Part shown: in pieces, positions 8,991 through 16,707 of the stretch
Numbering within the stretch: the stretch's first letter is position 1
How the letters are laid out: each line of letters starts with the position of its first letter
DNA from: Streptomyces sp. NBRC 110035
Lineage (GTDB): Bacteria > Actinomycetota > Actinomycetes > Streptomycetales > Streptomycetaceae
Length of the DNA: 45,034 bases
NCBI RefSeq assembly: GCF_000829695.1
Contig: NZ_BBNN01000042.1
Span: 1 to 45,034 of the forward strand
Direction: 5' to 3'
The notes under the pieces: generated by a model
Database searches by the model: none
Seen by the model: the letters and a program-made list of their open reading frames with translations, nothing else
Told to the model about the DNA's origin: nothing
Program-made: the position numbers and the translations under genes

Positions 8991-9062
8991 TGGGCGATAC
9001 TGGGTTCGAACCAGTGACCTCTTCGGTGTGAACGAAGCGCTCTCCCACTGAGCTAATCGCCC
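8991..9062 (-). tRNA. tRNA-Val (CAC), copy 2
   Basis: Identical over all 72 nt to the tRNA at 1228–1299 and in the same orientation, with loop TTCACAC giving anticodon CAC. Identity continues to 76 bp (8989–9064 against 1226–1301). The CCA end is not encoded here (the genomic triplet reads CCG), whereas copy 1 encodes it. A strong terminator follows directly. Confidence 0.97.
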
Positions 9063-9140
9063 GGACGCAGGAAGAACATTACCCCATGTCAGGGAGTGCC
9101 CGTGACGGGCGGAGACCGGCGGCCGCGCCTCCGCCGGGGC

Positions 9141-9602
9141 TCACTGGTTCTCGATCTTCCAGGGCATCGCGAGGCCGAACTTCCACAGGTAGACCCCGGC
9201 CAGCACGGCCGCGACCACGAGCCCGACGGTGGTCAGAATGATGTTCCGGCGCCGCACCCGGGGATCGAGCGCGCGCTGCGCCGCCTCGGTGACCTTGCGC
9301 TTGGTCCACCGGAGCACCAGCTGGGCCCAGACGAACTCGGTCGCCCAGATCGCCATGCCGCCGAAGATCACCACCCAGCCCGGCCCGGGAAGCACCAGCA
9401 TGGCGGCGCCGGCCAGCACGACCGCGAGCCCCACGATGAAGACGCCCACCTGCCAGCTCAGATGCAAGGTGCGGCGCGCCTTGACGAAGGCCGGCGCCCT
9501 GGAACCCAGCGCCCGCTCGTCCGATGCCTGGCCGGCCCTGTTCGTCCCCGCTCGATCCGCCGTCACGGCCGCCTCGCCGGGTGTGTGACTCCCCGTGTTC
9601 AT
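9141..9602 (-). CDS. TIGR02611/PGPGW-family membrane protein
   Basis: A 153-residue small membrane protein from the ATG at 9602 (a GTG at 9614 is an alternative; neither has a clear ribosome site). After a polar N-terminus come two adjacent hydrophobic segments around the signature LVLPGPGWVVIFGGMAIWATEF, which defines the PGPGW family. There follows a basic amphipathic stretch (LRWTKRKVTEAAQRAL) and a final membrane segment (ILTTVGLVVAAVLAGVYLW). Function of the family is not known. It is transcribed divergently from ssgB, a neighbourhood I recall as conserved in Streptomyces. Confidence 0.85.
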   Translation of the reverse strand: MNTGSHTPGEAAVTADRAGTNRAGQASDERALGSRAPAFVKARRTLHLSWQVGVFIVGLAVVLAGAAMLVLPGPGWVVIFGGMAIWATEFVWAQLVLRWTKRKVTEAAQRALDPRVRRRNIILTTVGLVVAAVLAGVYLWKFGLAMPWKIENQ

Positions 9603-9793
9603 ACAGCCAAACACTACCGGAGCCCATCACGTCACTGGAACGGACGCGGCTCGCGAACGATCTCTCGGCCGGTTGAGTTACGTAAATCCACGCAAAACAC
9701 TCAGAGGGGTTTACAACGGCACCGTAGGTGGCATGTCGATTTCGCCGACGTGCGAATCCCCGAGCGCACACTGAGCGAAAGGCCCTGGCGCTT

Positions 9794-10207
9794 ATGAACA
9801 CCACGGTCAGCTGCGAGCTGCACCTGCGCCTCGTTGTGTCGAGCGAGTCCTCCCTGCCTGTCCCCGCAGGCCTGCGGTACGACACGGCCGACCCCTACGC
9901 CGTGCACGCCACCTTCCACACCGGAGCCGAGGAAACCGTCGAGTGGGTGTTCGCCCGCGACCTCCTCGCCGAGGGGCTGCACCGCCCCACGGGCACCGGC
10001 GACGTCCGCGTCTGGCCGTCGCGCAGTCATGGTCAGGGCGTCGTCTGCATCGCCCTGAGCTCTCCGGAGGGCGAGGCTCTGCTCGAGGCCCCGGCACGGG
10101 CTCTGGAGTCCTTCCTGAAGCGTACGGACGCCGCCGTGCCCCCCGGCACGGAACACCGGCACTTCGATCTCGATCAGGAGCTCTCGCACATTCTGGCGGA
10201 AAGCTAG
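9794..10207 (+). CDS. ssgB: SsgB, sporulation-specific septation protein
   Basis: A 137-residue SsgA-like protein essentially the same as SsgB, the most conserved member of this actinomycete family, from MNTTVSCELHLRLVVSS to the DQELSHILAES end. In sporulating aerial hyphae SsgB is positioned with SsgA and recruits FtsZ to future septum sites. Length matches the family exactly with the ATG at 9794; the reading frame continues upstream but without homology. The start is preceded by GAAAGG about 12 bases away. In S. coelicolor the gene is reported to depend on sigma-H; I could not assign that promoter's hexamers securely. A TTACGTAA palindrome lies about 115 bp upstream, and a strong terminator follows. 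Confidence 0.97.
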   Translation: MNTTVSCELHLRLVVSSESSLPVPAGLRYDTADPYAVHATFHTGAEETVEWVFARDLLAEGLHRPTGTGDVRVWPSRSHGQGVVCIALSSPEGEALLEAPARALESFLKRTDAAVPPGTEHRHFDLDQELSHILAES

Positions 10208-10284
10208 GCGAGGGTTCACCAAGCTGCCCGGCGCCGTCGACTCGGGGTGACGGCTCGGGCCCTGACAGCCGTGCGACGGCACGC

Positions 10285-10324
10285 AACGGCGCCGACGCCG
10301 CGGAGCACCGCGGTCGGCGCCGTT
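10285..10324 (+). terminator. Terminator after ssgB
   Basis: A long stem-loop: left arm 10285–10303 pairs with right arm 10308–10324 with one two-base bulge and the loop AGCA. It lies 78 bp past the ssgB stop. The rest of 10208–10488 contains no gene. Confidence 0.75.
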
Positions 10325-10488
10325 GTGCTGTGCGCGGTCCCGGCGGGACACTCCGGCGAACCGATGGGCGTTCCCCAGCCGCGTTCGAAGCCGTGTGCGA
10401 GCGAGGGACGCTCACCGGCTCGCGGGAGCCACTACCATCGGCCAGCATCGGCGGGCGCCCGCCCGACCATCAGGCCAGGGAGCGAATC

Positions 10489-11049
10489 GTGCTGATCACC
10501 CACGACACCCGGTGCGCGCTGGACACCGTGGTGGATCTGGTGAACTCCGCGCCGGAGGACGACTCGGCACCGGACGGACTGCCGGACGTCCCGGCTCTCG
10601 AGGCCTTCGTACGCAGCCACGAGGTCAGCGAGGTCGGGGTCCTCACGGAGTTCGATCTCTCGGCGGTGCGCAGGATCCGCGGACGGTTCGCGTCGGTCTT
10701 CGCCGCTCCCGACGCCCACAGCGCCGCCAACCTGATCAACGAACTGGTCGCGGCCGCGGGCACCACGCCCCGGCTCACCAACCACGACGGCTACGACTGG
10801 CACGTGCACTACTTCGCCCCCGGCGCCTCGGTCAGCGATCACCTGGCGGCCGACTGCGGGATGGCGCTGGCGTTCTTCGTGGTCGCCGGCGAGCAGGAAC
10901 GGCTGCGGCGCTGCGAGGCCCCGGACTGCCGGCACGCCTTCGTCGACCTCTCCCGCAACCGCTCACGCCGCTACTGCGACAGCCGCACCTGCGGCAACCG
11001 CCTGCACGTCGCCGCCTACCGGGCGCGACGCAAGGAGGCGGCGGGCTGA
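10489..11049 (+). CDS. CGNR zinc-finger (ABATE/DUF1470) protein
   Basis: A 186-residue protein with an N-terminal ABATE-type domain (DTVVDLVNSAPEDD, LRRIRGRF-like helix VRRIRGRFASVF) and a C-terminal CGNR zinc finger: CEAPDCRHAFVDLSRN, then RRYCDSRTCGNRLHVAAYR. The four cysteines (CxxxxC and CxxxxC) and the CGNR signature are intact. Members are thought to be DNA-binding stress-linked regulators, though evidence is thin. The GTG start at 10489 is chosen because GGGAGCG precedes it; the open frame runs further upstream through the ssgB terminator region without homology. It is monocistronic as seen here. Confidence 0.88.
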   Translation: MLITHDTRCALDTVVDLVNSAPEDDSAPDGLPDVPALEAFVRSHEVSEVGVLTEFDLSAVRRIRGRFASVFAAPDAHSAANLINELVAAAGTTPRLTNHDGYDWHVHYFAPGASVSDHLAADCGMALAFFVVAGEQERLRRCEAPDCRHAFVDLSRNRSRRYCDSRTCGNRLHVAAYRARRKEAAG

Positions 11050-11138
11050 GCCGCGTATGCCGGGCGTAGCGGCGGAGGGCCTCTCGACGCCGTGCCGACG
11101 CGGTCCCGACGGGTGGCGCCGGGTACCGCGGGTACGGC

Positions 11139-11291
11139 TCACAGCCAGAGCAGGTCGTGCAGGGCAGCCGTGAGCAGCAGACACCCGATCACCGCAAGGA
11201 AGATCATCAGCGGTGGCTGGGAAAGGGCGAAGAGGCATCCGCGCGGCTCGTCCTGCGGCGGCGCGGCCTCGCTCTGTGTCGTGTCCAGCAT
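11139..11291 (-). CDS. Small membrane protein, unknown function
   Basis: A 50-residue reading frame, MLDTTQSEAAPPQDEPRGCL onward, ending in one strong membrane helix (PPLMIFLAVIGCLLLTAALH). I do not recognise the family. Support is the clean hydrophobic segment after an acidic Pro-rich head, a plausible ATG with a weak upstream GCGAG, and the absence of any competing gene. It is convergent with the CGNR gene. An upstream ATG at 11354 would add 21 Arg-rich residues without a good reason. Confidence 0.5.
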   Translation of the reverse strand: MLDTTQSEAAPPQDEPRGCLFALSQPPLMIFLAVIGCLLLTAALHDLLWL

Positions 11292-11501
11292 CTCGCGGCG
11301 ATCATGACGCACCGGGAGCACCCGACGCGATCGCCACTCACGGACTGAACGCACGCGCGTCGTTTACGCCACTCATGGTCCGGATTGTGATCGTTTACGC
11401 ATGCCCCGGGACCGCCTGTGACGCTTCGGTCCGTTTCCGTCCGCTGCCGCGTCACACCCGTCACCTGCGGTGCGGTGTCGGCGCGTCCGTCTGCGCCACC
11501 T

Positions 11502-11963
11502 TCATATGCCGTGCTTCTTGAGGATCGCCTCGATGTCGCTGAAGTCGTCGTCGTTCTTGGGCGCGGCCGCGGGTCGGGGCGCGGCCTGACGGGAGCCGGG
11601 GCCCAGGGAGGGGGCCGAGGCCGTGGGTGCCACCGCTCCGGGCTGCGCGGACGCTCCGCCCGTACGGCGCTGCTGCTTGCCTTCCTTCCGCTCCTGGCGG
11701 GTGCCGCCGCGCCGGCGCTCCACCGCGCGCGTGGTCATGAACAGCACCCAGGACAGGCCCAGCACGCCGAAGCCGACCCAGGCGGTGGGGCTGATGGCGG
11801 TGTCGGCCAGCCACTCGACGACACCGGTCATCACCAGGCCGACGGGAACGAGCGCATAGGCGGCGACACGGGTCGCGGTGAGGAAACGCTTGCGGTAGGC
11901 GGTGATCAGCGCGATGCCCAGGCCTGCCGCGGACACGGCGGAGCAGACGGTCTCGGCAATCAT
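11502..11963 (-). CDS. Membrane protein with charged C-terminal tail
   Basis: A 153-residue protein with three hydrophobic segments (MIAETVCSAVSAAGLGIALI, VAAYALVPVGLVMTGVVEWL, AWVGFGVLGLSWVLFMTT), followed by a basic linker (RRRGGTRQERKEGKQQRR), an Ala/Pro-rich stretch and a short acidic helix ending NDDDFSDIEAILKKHGI. The conserved-looking last 17 residues suggest a docking tail. The ATG at 11963 has a GGAGG site. I do not recognise a named family; the arrangement is common among conserved Streptomyces membrane proteins. The 357 bp upstream to the divergent DsbA-like gene hold degenerate GCAG repeats and no confident gene. Confidence 0.75.
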   Translation of the reverse strand: MIAETVCSAVSAAGLGIALITAYRKRFLTATRVAAYALVPVGLVMTGVVEWLADTAISPTAWVGFGVLGLSWVLFMTTRAVERRRGGTRQERKEGKQQRRTGGASAQPGAVAPTASAPSLGPGSRQAAPRPAAAPKNDDDFSDIEAILKKHGI

Positions 11964-12320
11964 CCGGTCCTCCAGGCAGGGGTTCGGCGGCATCGGGCAG
12001 TTCGTCCCTTCCATCCTGCACCTTCCCGACCCCGCCGGGCCATGCTCCGGCCCTAGATCAGGGACATCTCCGGGTCGGCTCCTCCGCAGGTGCCGGTACC
12101 GCGCACTCCCCCGTGTTCGACTCCGCTCGAGCAGAGGGTCCCGGATCGCGTCGCCTCCCTCCTCCGCTCCGTGGCCGCGTCGTCGGCCCCTCCTGCGTGA
12201 ACCGCCGGGGCAGCCCCGCAGGCCCGCAGACCGGCAGAACCCCAGACCCGCAGAACCGCAGGCCCGACCATCACCAGGTCCGGTTGGGTGCCGCGGGGCG
12301 GGGCTGGAAGACTGTCGGTC

Positions 12321-12842
12321 ATGAGTGACTCCTCTTCCGGCCGTGCCGCCCCCGTGCTCGACGTGTGGTGCGAGCTGCAGTGCTCGGACTGCCGTGACGC
12401 CCTCGACGACCTCCGCGCCCTGCGTGCCCGGTACGGCGACCGTCTGGAGCTGCGGCTGCGGCACTTCCCGCTGGAGAAGCACAAGCACGCCTTCGCCGCC
12501 GCCCAGGCCTTCGAGGAGGCGGCCGGGCAGGGGCAGGGCTGGGCCTATGCCGAGGCCGTGCTGGGGCGGGTCGCGGAGCTGGACCGTGGGGGCGAACCCT
12601 TCCTGGTCGAGGTGGCCCGGGAGCTCGGTCTGGACGCCGAGGAGTTCGACACCGCGCTGATCGACGGCCGGCACATCCTGATCGTGGACGCCGACCAGGC
12701 CGAGGGCAGGGCGATCGGGGTGACCGGCACCCCGACCTATGTCATCGGCGGCGAGCGTCTCGACGGCGGCAAGAGCCAGGAGGGCCTGCGCGAGCGCGTC
12801 GAGGGGATCGCGGACCGGCTCCTCGCCGGACAGGACGGCTGA
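12321..12842 (+). CDS. DsbA-family thioredoxin-fold protein
   Basis: A cytoplasmic-looking 173-residue DsbA/FrnE-type protein. The active site appears as CSDC in DVWCELQCSDCRDALDDL, followed by the helical insertion with LRHFPLEKHKHAFAAAQA (the HFPL segment typical of the family), and the cis-proline loop at GVTGTPTYVIGGERLDG. No signal peptide is present, so a role in intracellular disulfide or thiol chemistry, or 2-hydroxychromene-type isomerisation, is more likely than periplasmic folding. An additional cysteine four residues before the CxxC is unusual. Start at the ATG 12321, GGAAG about ten bases upstream. Convergent with the next gene. Confidence 0.85.
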   Translation: MSDSSSGRAAPVLDVWCELQCSDCRDALDDLRALRARYGDRLELRLRHFPLEKHKHAFAAAQAFEEAAGQGQGWAYAEAVLGRVAELDRGGEPFLVEVARELGLDAEEFDTALIDGRHILIVDADQAEGRAIGVTGTPTYVIGGERLDGGKSQEGLRERVEGIADRLLAGQDG

Positions 12843-12863
12843 CCGGGGAGTTCCGCCCGGTCC

Positions 12864-13706
12864 CTACAGCAGGTGCTTGTGCATCGTGCACTGCGTCGTC
12901 CCGTAGCCGAGTGAGGCGTAGAGCCGCTCCGCCGGGGTGTTGCCCGCGAAGACGTTGAGCCCGAGGACGCGTTTCCCCGCCGCGACCGACTGCGTCTCGG
13001 CGAGCTGCATGAGGGAGCGCCCGTGCCCCCGGCCGCGGTGCGCGGCGCCGACCTCGACGTCGAACACGAAGGCCCGTTCCGCACGTACCGAGAGCCACAG
13101 GGTGCCCACCGGGGTGCCCTCCTGTTCGAGGACGCTGAGGATCATGCCCTCCGAGTCCCGTCCGCCGGGCAGCAGGGTGGCGCGGTCCTTGGCCGCCTTG
13201 GCTCGCGCCTCGGCCTCCGGCACACCGCGTTCGGTCCAGCTTCGCGCGTACGCCGTCTCGCTCGCGGCCGACCACGGACCGTACTCGGCGTCGGTCATCG
13301 GCCGTCCGCGGCTGCCCTCCGGCAGAGCGGGCGGAGCGTCCCCCAGCGCCTTCTCCATGGTGTGGTTGCGCACGACGTAGCCGAGCGCCGTGGCCAGGCG
13401 GAACGCGGGCCCGGCCGCCCCTGCCCCCTCCCCTTCGGCGGGGACCGTTGCCTCGATGCGGCGGCAGCCCCAGCCGCGCGCGATCTCCTCGGCGGCGAGC
13501 GCGGCCACCGTGCCCCGGCCGCGTCTGCGGTCCGGCTCCTCGATCTGCAGGCTCGTGATCCGTGCCACGGCGTCGCCGAAGACGGGATGCGTACCGATGT
13601 GTACGCGTCCGACGGGACGGCTGTTGACGCACACCTGGTAGTGGCGGGAGCGCGTACCGTCGGAGTTCTGCTGGAGCGGCTCGGTCGGCCGCAGGGTCGT
13701 GGTCAT
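12864..13706 (-). CDS. Tandem GNAT N-acetyltransferase
   Basis: About 280 residues containing two GNAT-like halves. The N-terminal half (SLQIEEPDRRRGRGTVAALA) and the C-terminal half (DVEVGAAHRGRGHGRSLMQL) each carry an acetyl-CoA binding motif with the R/Q-x-x-G-x-G/A pattern; both look usable. The C-terminal end has the typical NTPAERLYASLGYG segment. Substrate unknown. The ATG at 13706 is chosen since the homologous region begins near it; the upstream extension to 13787 is low-complexity. It lies downstream of pabC on the same strand, 77 bp away, and may be cotranscribed. Confidence 0.82.
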   Translation of the reverse strand: MTTTLRPTEPLQQNSDGTRSRHYQVCVNSRPVGRVHIGTHPVFGDAVARITSLQIEEPDRRRGRGTVAALAAEEIARGWGCRRIEATVPAEGEGAGAAGPAFRLATALGYVVRNHTMEKALGDAPPALPEGSRGRPMTDAEYGPWSAASETAYARSWTERGVPEAEARAKAAKDRATLLPGGRDSEGMILSVLEQEGTPVGTLWLSVRAERAFVFDVEVGAAHRGRGHGRSLMQLAETQSVAAGKRVLGLNVFAGNTPAERLYASLGYGTTQCTMHKHLL

Positions 13707-13783
13707 CACGGGTGTTCTACCCATGCGGCCGCCCGGATCAGCCGCATGGCACGTACCGGTCCCGTGCCCGGGCCCCTGCCTCC

Positions 13784-14605
13784 TCACGGGTCGAGGTCGG
13801 CCGCCGCGTGCTCGTCGAAGATCCGCATGGCCTTGGCCGTCACCGGGCCCGGGGCACCGGGCAGTTCACGGGCGTCGACGCGGTGCACGGCCTGCACGTC
13901 GCGCAGGGTGGAGGTGAGGAAGACCTCGTCGGCCCGCTGGAGGACGTCCAGCGGCAGATCGGTCTCGGCGGCGCCGGTCCACTCGACGGCCAGCGCCCGG
14001 GTGATGCCCGCGAGGCAGCCGGAGGTGACCGGCGGGGTGTGGATCTCGCCGTCCAGGACGACGAAGACGTTGGACCCCGTGCCCTCGCAGAGCCGGCCGA
14101 CGGTGTTGCCGAACAGCGCCTCGGAGGCGTCCTGTTCGCGGGCGCGGGCGAGGGCGACGACGTTCTCGGCGTAGGAGGTGGTCTTCAGGCCGGTGAGGGC
14201 GCCGCGTTCGTTGCGGGTCCACGGGACGGTGATCACGGCGGTGGAGTCGGGGCGGCGGGTGGTGTCGCCCAGGGCGACGACGAGGGTCGGGCCGCGCTCG
14301 CCGCGGTCGGACCCGAGGGGTCCGTGGCCGCCGGTGACGGTGATGCGCAGCCGGCCGAGCGGCATCGGGTTGGCCTCGAGAACGGCCGCGCAGGCACGGC
14401 GGACCTCGTCGAGGTCGGGTTCGGGCAGGCCGAGGCCCCGGGCCGAGCGGGCCAGCCGGTCGAGATGCCGGGTCAGCGCGAACGGCCTGCCGTTCACGGC
14501 CTTCACCGTCTCGAAGATGCCGTCGCCCACGGTCAGGCCGTGGTCGAAGACGGAGACGCGGGCGGACTCGGTGTCCTGCAGCCCGCCGTCGAGCCAGATC
14601 TTCAC
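13784..14605 (-). CDS. pabC: Aminodeoxychorismate lyase (class IV aminotransferase)
   Basis: A 273-residue PLP enzyme of fold type IV. Motifs include VFDHGLTVGDGIFETVKAVNG near the start, KTTSYAENVVALARARE containing the PLP lysine region, and GTGSNVFVVLDGEIHTPP followed by CLAGITR. These match PabC, which splits aminodeoxychorismate into p-aminobenzoate and pyruvate for folate synthesis. A branched-chain or D-amino-acid aminotransferase role is possible in the family, but the GTG start overlaps the pabB stop by four bases (GTGA), which strongly supports the folate role. Length is normal. Confidence 0.88.
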   Translation of the reverse strand: MKIWLDGGLQDTESARVSVFDHGLTVGDGIFETVKAVNGRPFALTRHLDRLARSARGLGLPEPDLDEVRRACAAVLEANPMPLGRLRITVTGGHGPLGSDRGERGPTLVVALGDTTRRPDSTAVITVPWTRNERGALTGLKTTSYAENVVALARAREQDASEALFGNTVGRLCEGTGSNVFVVLDGEIHTPPVTSGCLAGITRALAVEWTGAAETDLPLDVLQRADEVFLTSTLRDVQAVHRVDARELPGAPGPVTAKAMRIFDEHAAADLDP

Positions 14606-15654
14606 CTCGGGGTCCCTTCATTCGTCTCGTACCCGCCCGACGCTACCGTGAGCAGCCGGGACGCCTTCAGCTCGGTCTCCCGCCACTCCCCCTCCGGGTC
14701 GGAACCCCAGGTGATGCCGGCGCCGGTACCGAACCGGAGCCGGGCTCCGCCGTCCGGCTCCCGGTCGATCCAGAAGGTACGGATGCCCACCGCGAGGCCA
14801 CCGGTGCCCCGGTCGGCGTCGACCCAGCCGATGCCCCCGCAGTACGGGCCCCGGGGCACCGGCTCCAGTGCGTCGATGATGCGCAGGGCGCTCGACTTGG
14901 GCGCGCCGGTGACGGACCCGGGCGGGAACGCGGCGGCGAACAGCTCGGGCCAGCCGGCCCCGGAGCGCAGTTCACCCCGTACCGCCGACACCAGGTGCAC
15001 CAGCCCCGGATGCTTCTCGACGGCACACAGGTCGGGCACGGTGACGCTGCCGGTGGCGCAGACCTGGCCGAGGTCGTTGCGGACCAGGTCGACGATCATC
15101 ACGTTCTCCGCGTAGTCCTTCTCGAGGAGGTCGGCCTCGGTGCGTCCGGTCCCCTTGATCGGCCCGGACTCGACGACGCGCCCCCGGCGGCTCAGGAAGA
15201 GCTCGGGTGAGGCGGTGGCGATCTCGACACCGTGCCCCGGCAGGCGGATCGTTCCTGCGTACGGTGCCGGGTTGCCGCGGGCCAGCAGGGCGGTGAGGGC
15301 GTCCACGTCGGCGTCGGCCGGGACGGGGGCGGAGAGTACACGGCAGAGGTTGGCCTGGTACACCTCGCCGGCGGCTATGTGCTCGCGGACGCGCCGCACG
15401 CCGGCCACGTACGCGGCGTGGTCCAGGGAGGACGTCCAGTCACCGGCGACCGGCCCGCGCCAGTCGCCCGGAACCGGCACGGGCACCTGTTGCTCGCGTA
15501 CGTCGCGGAAGCGCGCGCAGGTCAGACGGCCCTCGAAGTCCGCGCAGACGGCCCAGAATCCGTGCGACTCCAGGGCGGCCGGGTCGTCGGTGACGTCGAG
15601 GAGGCCGGTGGCGACGCGGTTGCCGAAGCGGGCGAGAGGTGTCGGATCGAGCAC
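14602..15654 (-). CDS. pabB: Aminodeoxychorismate synthase component I-like enzyme
   Basis: A 350-residue chorismate-utilising enzyme. The core carries AAGEVYQANLCR, SPELFLSRRGRVVESGPIKG, the active-site stretch DYAENVMIVDLVRNDLGQVC, FPPGSVTGAPKSSALRIID and PYCGGIGWVD, all standard for PabB/TrpE. The PIKGT motif (lysine where TrpE also has one) fits PabB-type chemistry. It converts chorismate and ammonia to aminodeoxychorismate; the glutaminase partner is not in the window. The GTG at 15654 is chosen because TAGACT lies exactly seven bases upstream with no ribosome site, implying a leaderless transcript. Coupled to pabC. Confidence 0.87.
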   Translation of the reverse strand: MLDPTPLARFGNRVATGLLDVTDDPAALESHGFWAVCADFEGRLTCARFRDVREQQVPVPVPGDWRGPVAGDWTSSLDHAAYVAGVRRVREHIAAGEVYQANLCRVLSAPVPADADVDALTALLARGNPAPYAGTIRLPGHGVEIATASPELFLSRRGRVVESGPIKGTGRTEADLLEKDYAENVMIVDLVRNDLGQVCATGSVTVPDLCAVEKHPGLVHLVSAVRGELRSGAGWPELFAAAFPPGSVTGAPKSSALRIIDALEPVPRGPYCGGIGWVDADRGTGGLAVGIRTFWIDREPDGGARLRFGTGAGITWGSDPEGEWRETELKASRLLTVASGGYETNEGTPR

Positions 15655-15661
15655 GCCGTCG

Positions 15662-15667
15662 AGTCTA
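15662..15667 (-). promoter_or_regulatory. -10 element of leaderless pabB
   Basis: TAGACT on the minus strand, seven bases before the GTG of pabB, matching the actinobacterial TANNNT consensus at the spacing that makes the start codon the first transcribed base. Confidence 0.6.
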
Positions 15668-15740
15668 TGGCGGGGGTCGTCGAGGTGGCCCGGCCGTGTC
15701 CGTGAGCAGGCGCAGCGCAGCACGCTGCACAAACGGGTTT

Positions 15741-15768
15741 TTGTGCTGGCCCCGGAATCCGCTAGAGT
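15741..15768 (+). promoter_or_regulatory. Promoter of the tRNA cluster
   Basis: TTGTGC at 15741–15746 and TAGAGT at 15763–15768 with a 16-bp spacer, 41 bp before tRNA-Gly. The -35 overlaps a small inverted repeat (GCACAAA … TTTGTGC, 15727–15746). Confidence 0.6.
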
Positions 15769-15809
15769 TCAGCACGTCGCCGGAACGCGCAAGCGGGCCG
15801 GACCGACAG

Positions 15810-15882
15810 GCGGACGTAGCTCAGTTGGTAGAGCGCAACCTTGCCAAGGTTGAGGTCGCGAGTTCGAATCTCGTCGTCCGCT
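15810..15882 (+). tRNA. tRNA-Gly (GCC)
   Basis: A 73-nt cloverleaf with acceptor stem GCGGACG/CGTCCGC, anticodon stem CAACC/GGTTG and loop TTGCCAA, giving anticodon GCC. Discriminator T; CCA is not encoded. First gene of the tRNA cluster. Confidence 0.97.
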
Positions 15883-15918
15883 CGAAGGATCGGGGGCCTC
15901 CCGGGCCCCCGCACTCCT

Positions 15919-15989
15919 GGTGGAGTGGCCGAGAGGCGAGGCAACGGCCTGCAAAGCCGTCTACACGGGTTCAAATCCCGTCTCCACCT
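15919..15989 (+). tRNA. tRNA-Cys (GCA)
   Basis: Acceptor stem GGTGGAG/CTCCACC, anticodon stem ACGGC/GCCGT with loop CTGCAAA giving anticodon GCA. Discriminator T is followed by an encoded CCA at 15990–15992. Confidence 0.97.
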
Positions 15990-15993
15990 CCAT

Positions 15994-16065
15994 GGACGAT
16001 TAGCTCAGCGGGAGAGCGCTTCCCTGACACGGAAGAGGTCACTGGTTCAATCCCAGTATCGTCCA
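15994..16065 (+). tRNA. tRNA-Val (GAC), copy 1 of 3
   Basis: A 72-nt cloverleaf with acceptor GGACGAT/ATCGTCC, anticodon stem CTTCC/GGAAG and loop CTGACAC giving anticodon GAC. It follows tRNA-Cys by two bases after the CCA. Confidence 0.97.
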
Positions 16066-16084
16066 CTGGATCTTCGGATCCTCC

Positions 16085-16156
16085 GCGCGATTAGCTCAGC
16101 GGGAGAGCGCTTCCCTGACACGGAAGAGGTCACTGGTTCAATCCCAGTATCGCGCA
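16085..16156 (+). tRNA. tRNA-Val (GAC), copy 2 of 3, variant acceptor stem
   Basis: Same body, anticodon and length as copies 1 and 3, but the acceptor stem reads GCGCGAT/ATCGCGC. The second and third base pairs are both replaced with full compensation, so the stem remains perfectly paired. Confidence 0.96.
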
Positions 16157-16199
16157 CGCACCGCCCATGATCCGCTCCTCGGAGTGATCGTGGCCCCGA

Positions 16200-16271
16200 G
16201 GACGATTAGCTCAGCGGGAGAGCGCTTCCCTGACACGGAAGAGGTCACTGGTTCAATCCCAGTATCGTCCA
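16200..16271 (+). tRNA. tRNA-Val (GAC), copy 3 of 3
   Basis: Identical to copy 1, with acceptor GGACGAT/ATCGTCC and anticodon GAC. Last tRNA of the cluster, followed by a terminator. Confidence 0.97.
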
Positions 16272-16279
16272 CACCGCCC

Positions 16280-16313
16280 GGAACCCCCGGCCGCCTGAGC
16301 GGCCGGGGGTTCC
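16280..16313. terminator. Bidirectional terminator between tRNA cluster and zf-TFIIB gene
   Basis: A perfect 15-bp inverted repeat (16280–16294 with 16299–16313) with loop CTGA, nine bases after the last tRNA and just beyond the convergent zf-TFIIB gene. Confidence 0.85.
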
Positions 16314-16333
16314 GTCGTCGTGCCAGGGCCCGC

Positions 16334-16627
16334 TCAGGACGAGAAGAGCATGCGGCCGAAGCCCTTGTGCCGGTGGTGGCCGTAGTGGTGGCCCCCGTGG
16401 TGACCGCCGTGCGGGGCGCCCCACGCGGGCCGGGGTGCCGCCGGGTACGCCTGCGGGGCCGCGGGAGGCGGCGGTGCGGCCTGCTGGGACCACTGCGACT
16501 CCAGCCGGGTCAGCGACTCCAGCTCGCCGTAGTCGAGGAAGATCCCTCGGCAGCCGCTGCACTGCTCGATCTGGACACCGTTGCGGTTGTAGGTGTGCAT
16601 CGGCGCACGACACTTCGGACACTGCAT
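16334..16627 (-). CDS. zf-TFIIB zinc-ribbon protein with His-rich tail
   Basis: A 97-residue protein. The N-terminus is a zf-TFIIB-type zinc ribbon (CPKCRAPM, then EQCSGCRGIFLDYGELESL) with all four cysteines. A Pro/Ala linker follows, then a C-terminus with nine histidines in the stretch HGGHHGGHHYGHHRHK. The tail could bind a transition metal in addition to the ribbon's zinc; this is inference. The ATG has AGGAG upstream. Function unknown. It lies between the tRNA cluster and the APH-like gene. Confidence 0.85.
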   Translation of the reverse strand: MQCPKCRAPMHTYNRNGVQIEQCSGCRGIFLDYGELESLTRLESQWSQQAAPPPPAAPQAYPAAPRPAWGAPHGGHHGGHHYGHHRHKGFGRMLFSS

Positions 16628-16707
16628 GATCGGTTCAACTCCTCGCCGGTCGGACCTGGTTCAGGTGTCTCCAGGACAGACTCTGTCCCACTGCGGTCGG
16701 TTGCACC

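Noticed and set aside
12053..12322. Minus-strand 89-codon frame with AGGAG before its ATG, overlapping the DsbA-like gene start
   Set aside because: The apparent ribosome site is coding sequence of the plus-strand gene, and the protein is built from degenerate GCAG repeats (LRVWGSAGLRACG). It cannot be fully excluded.
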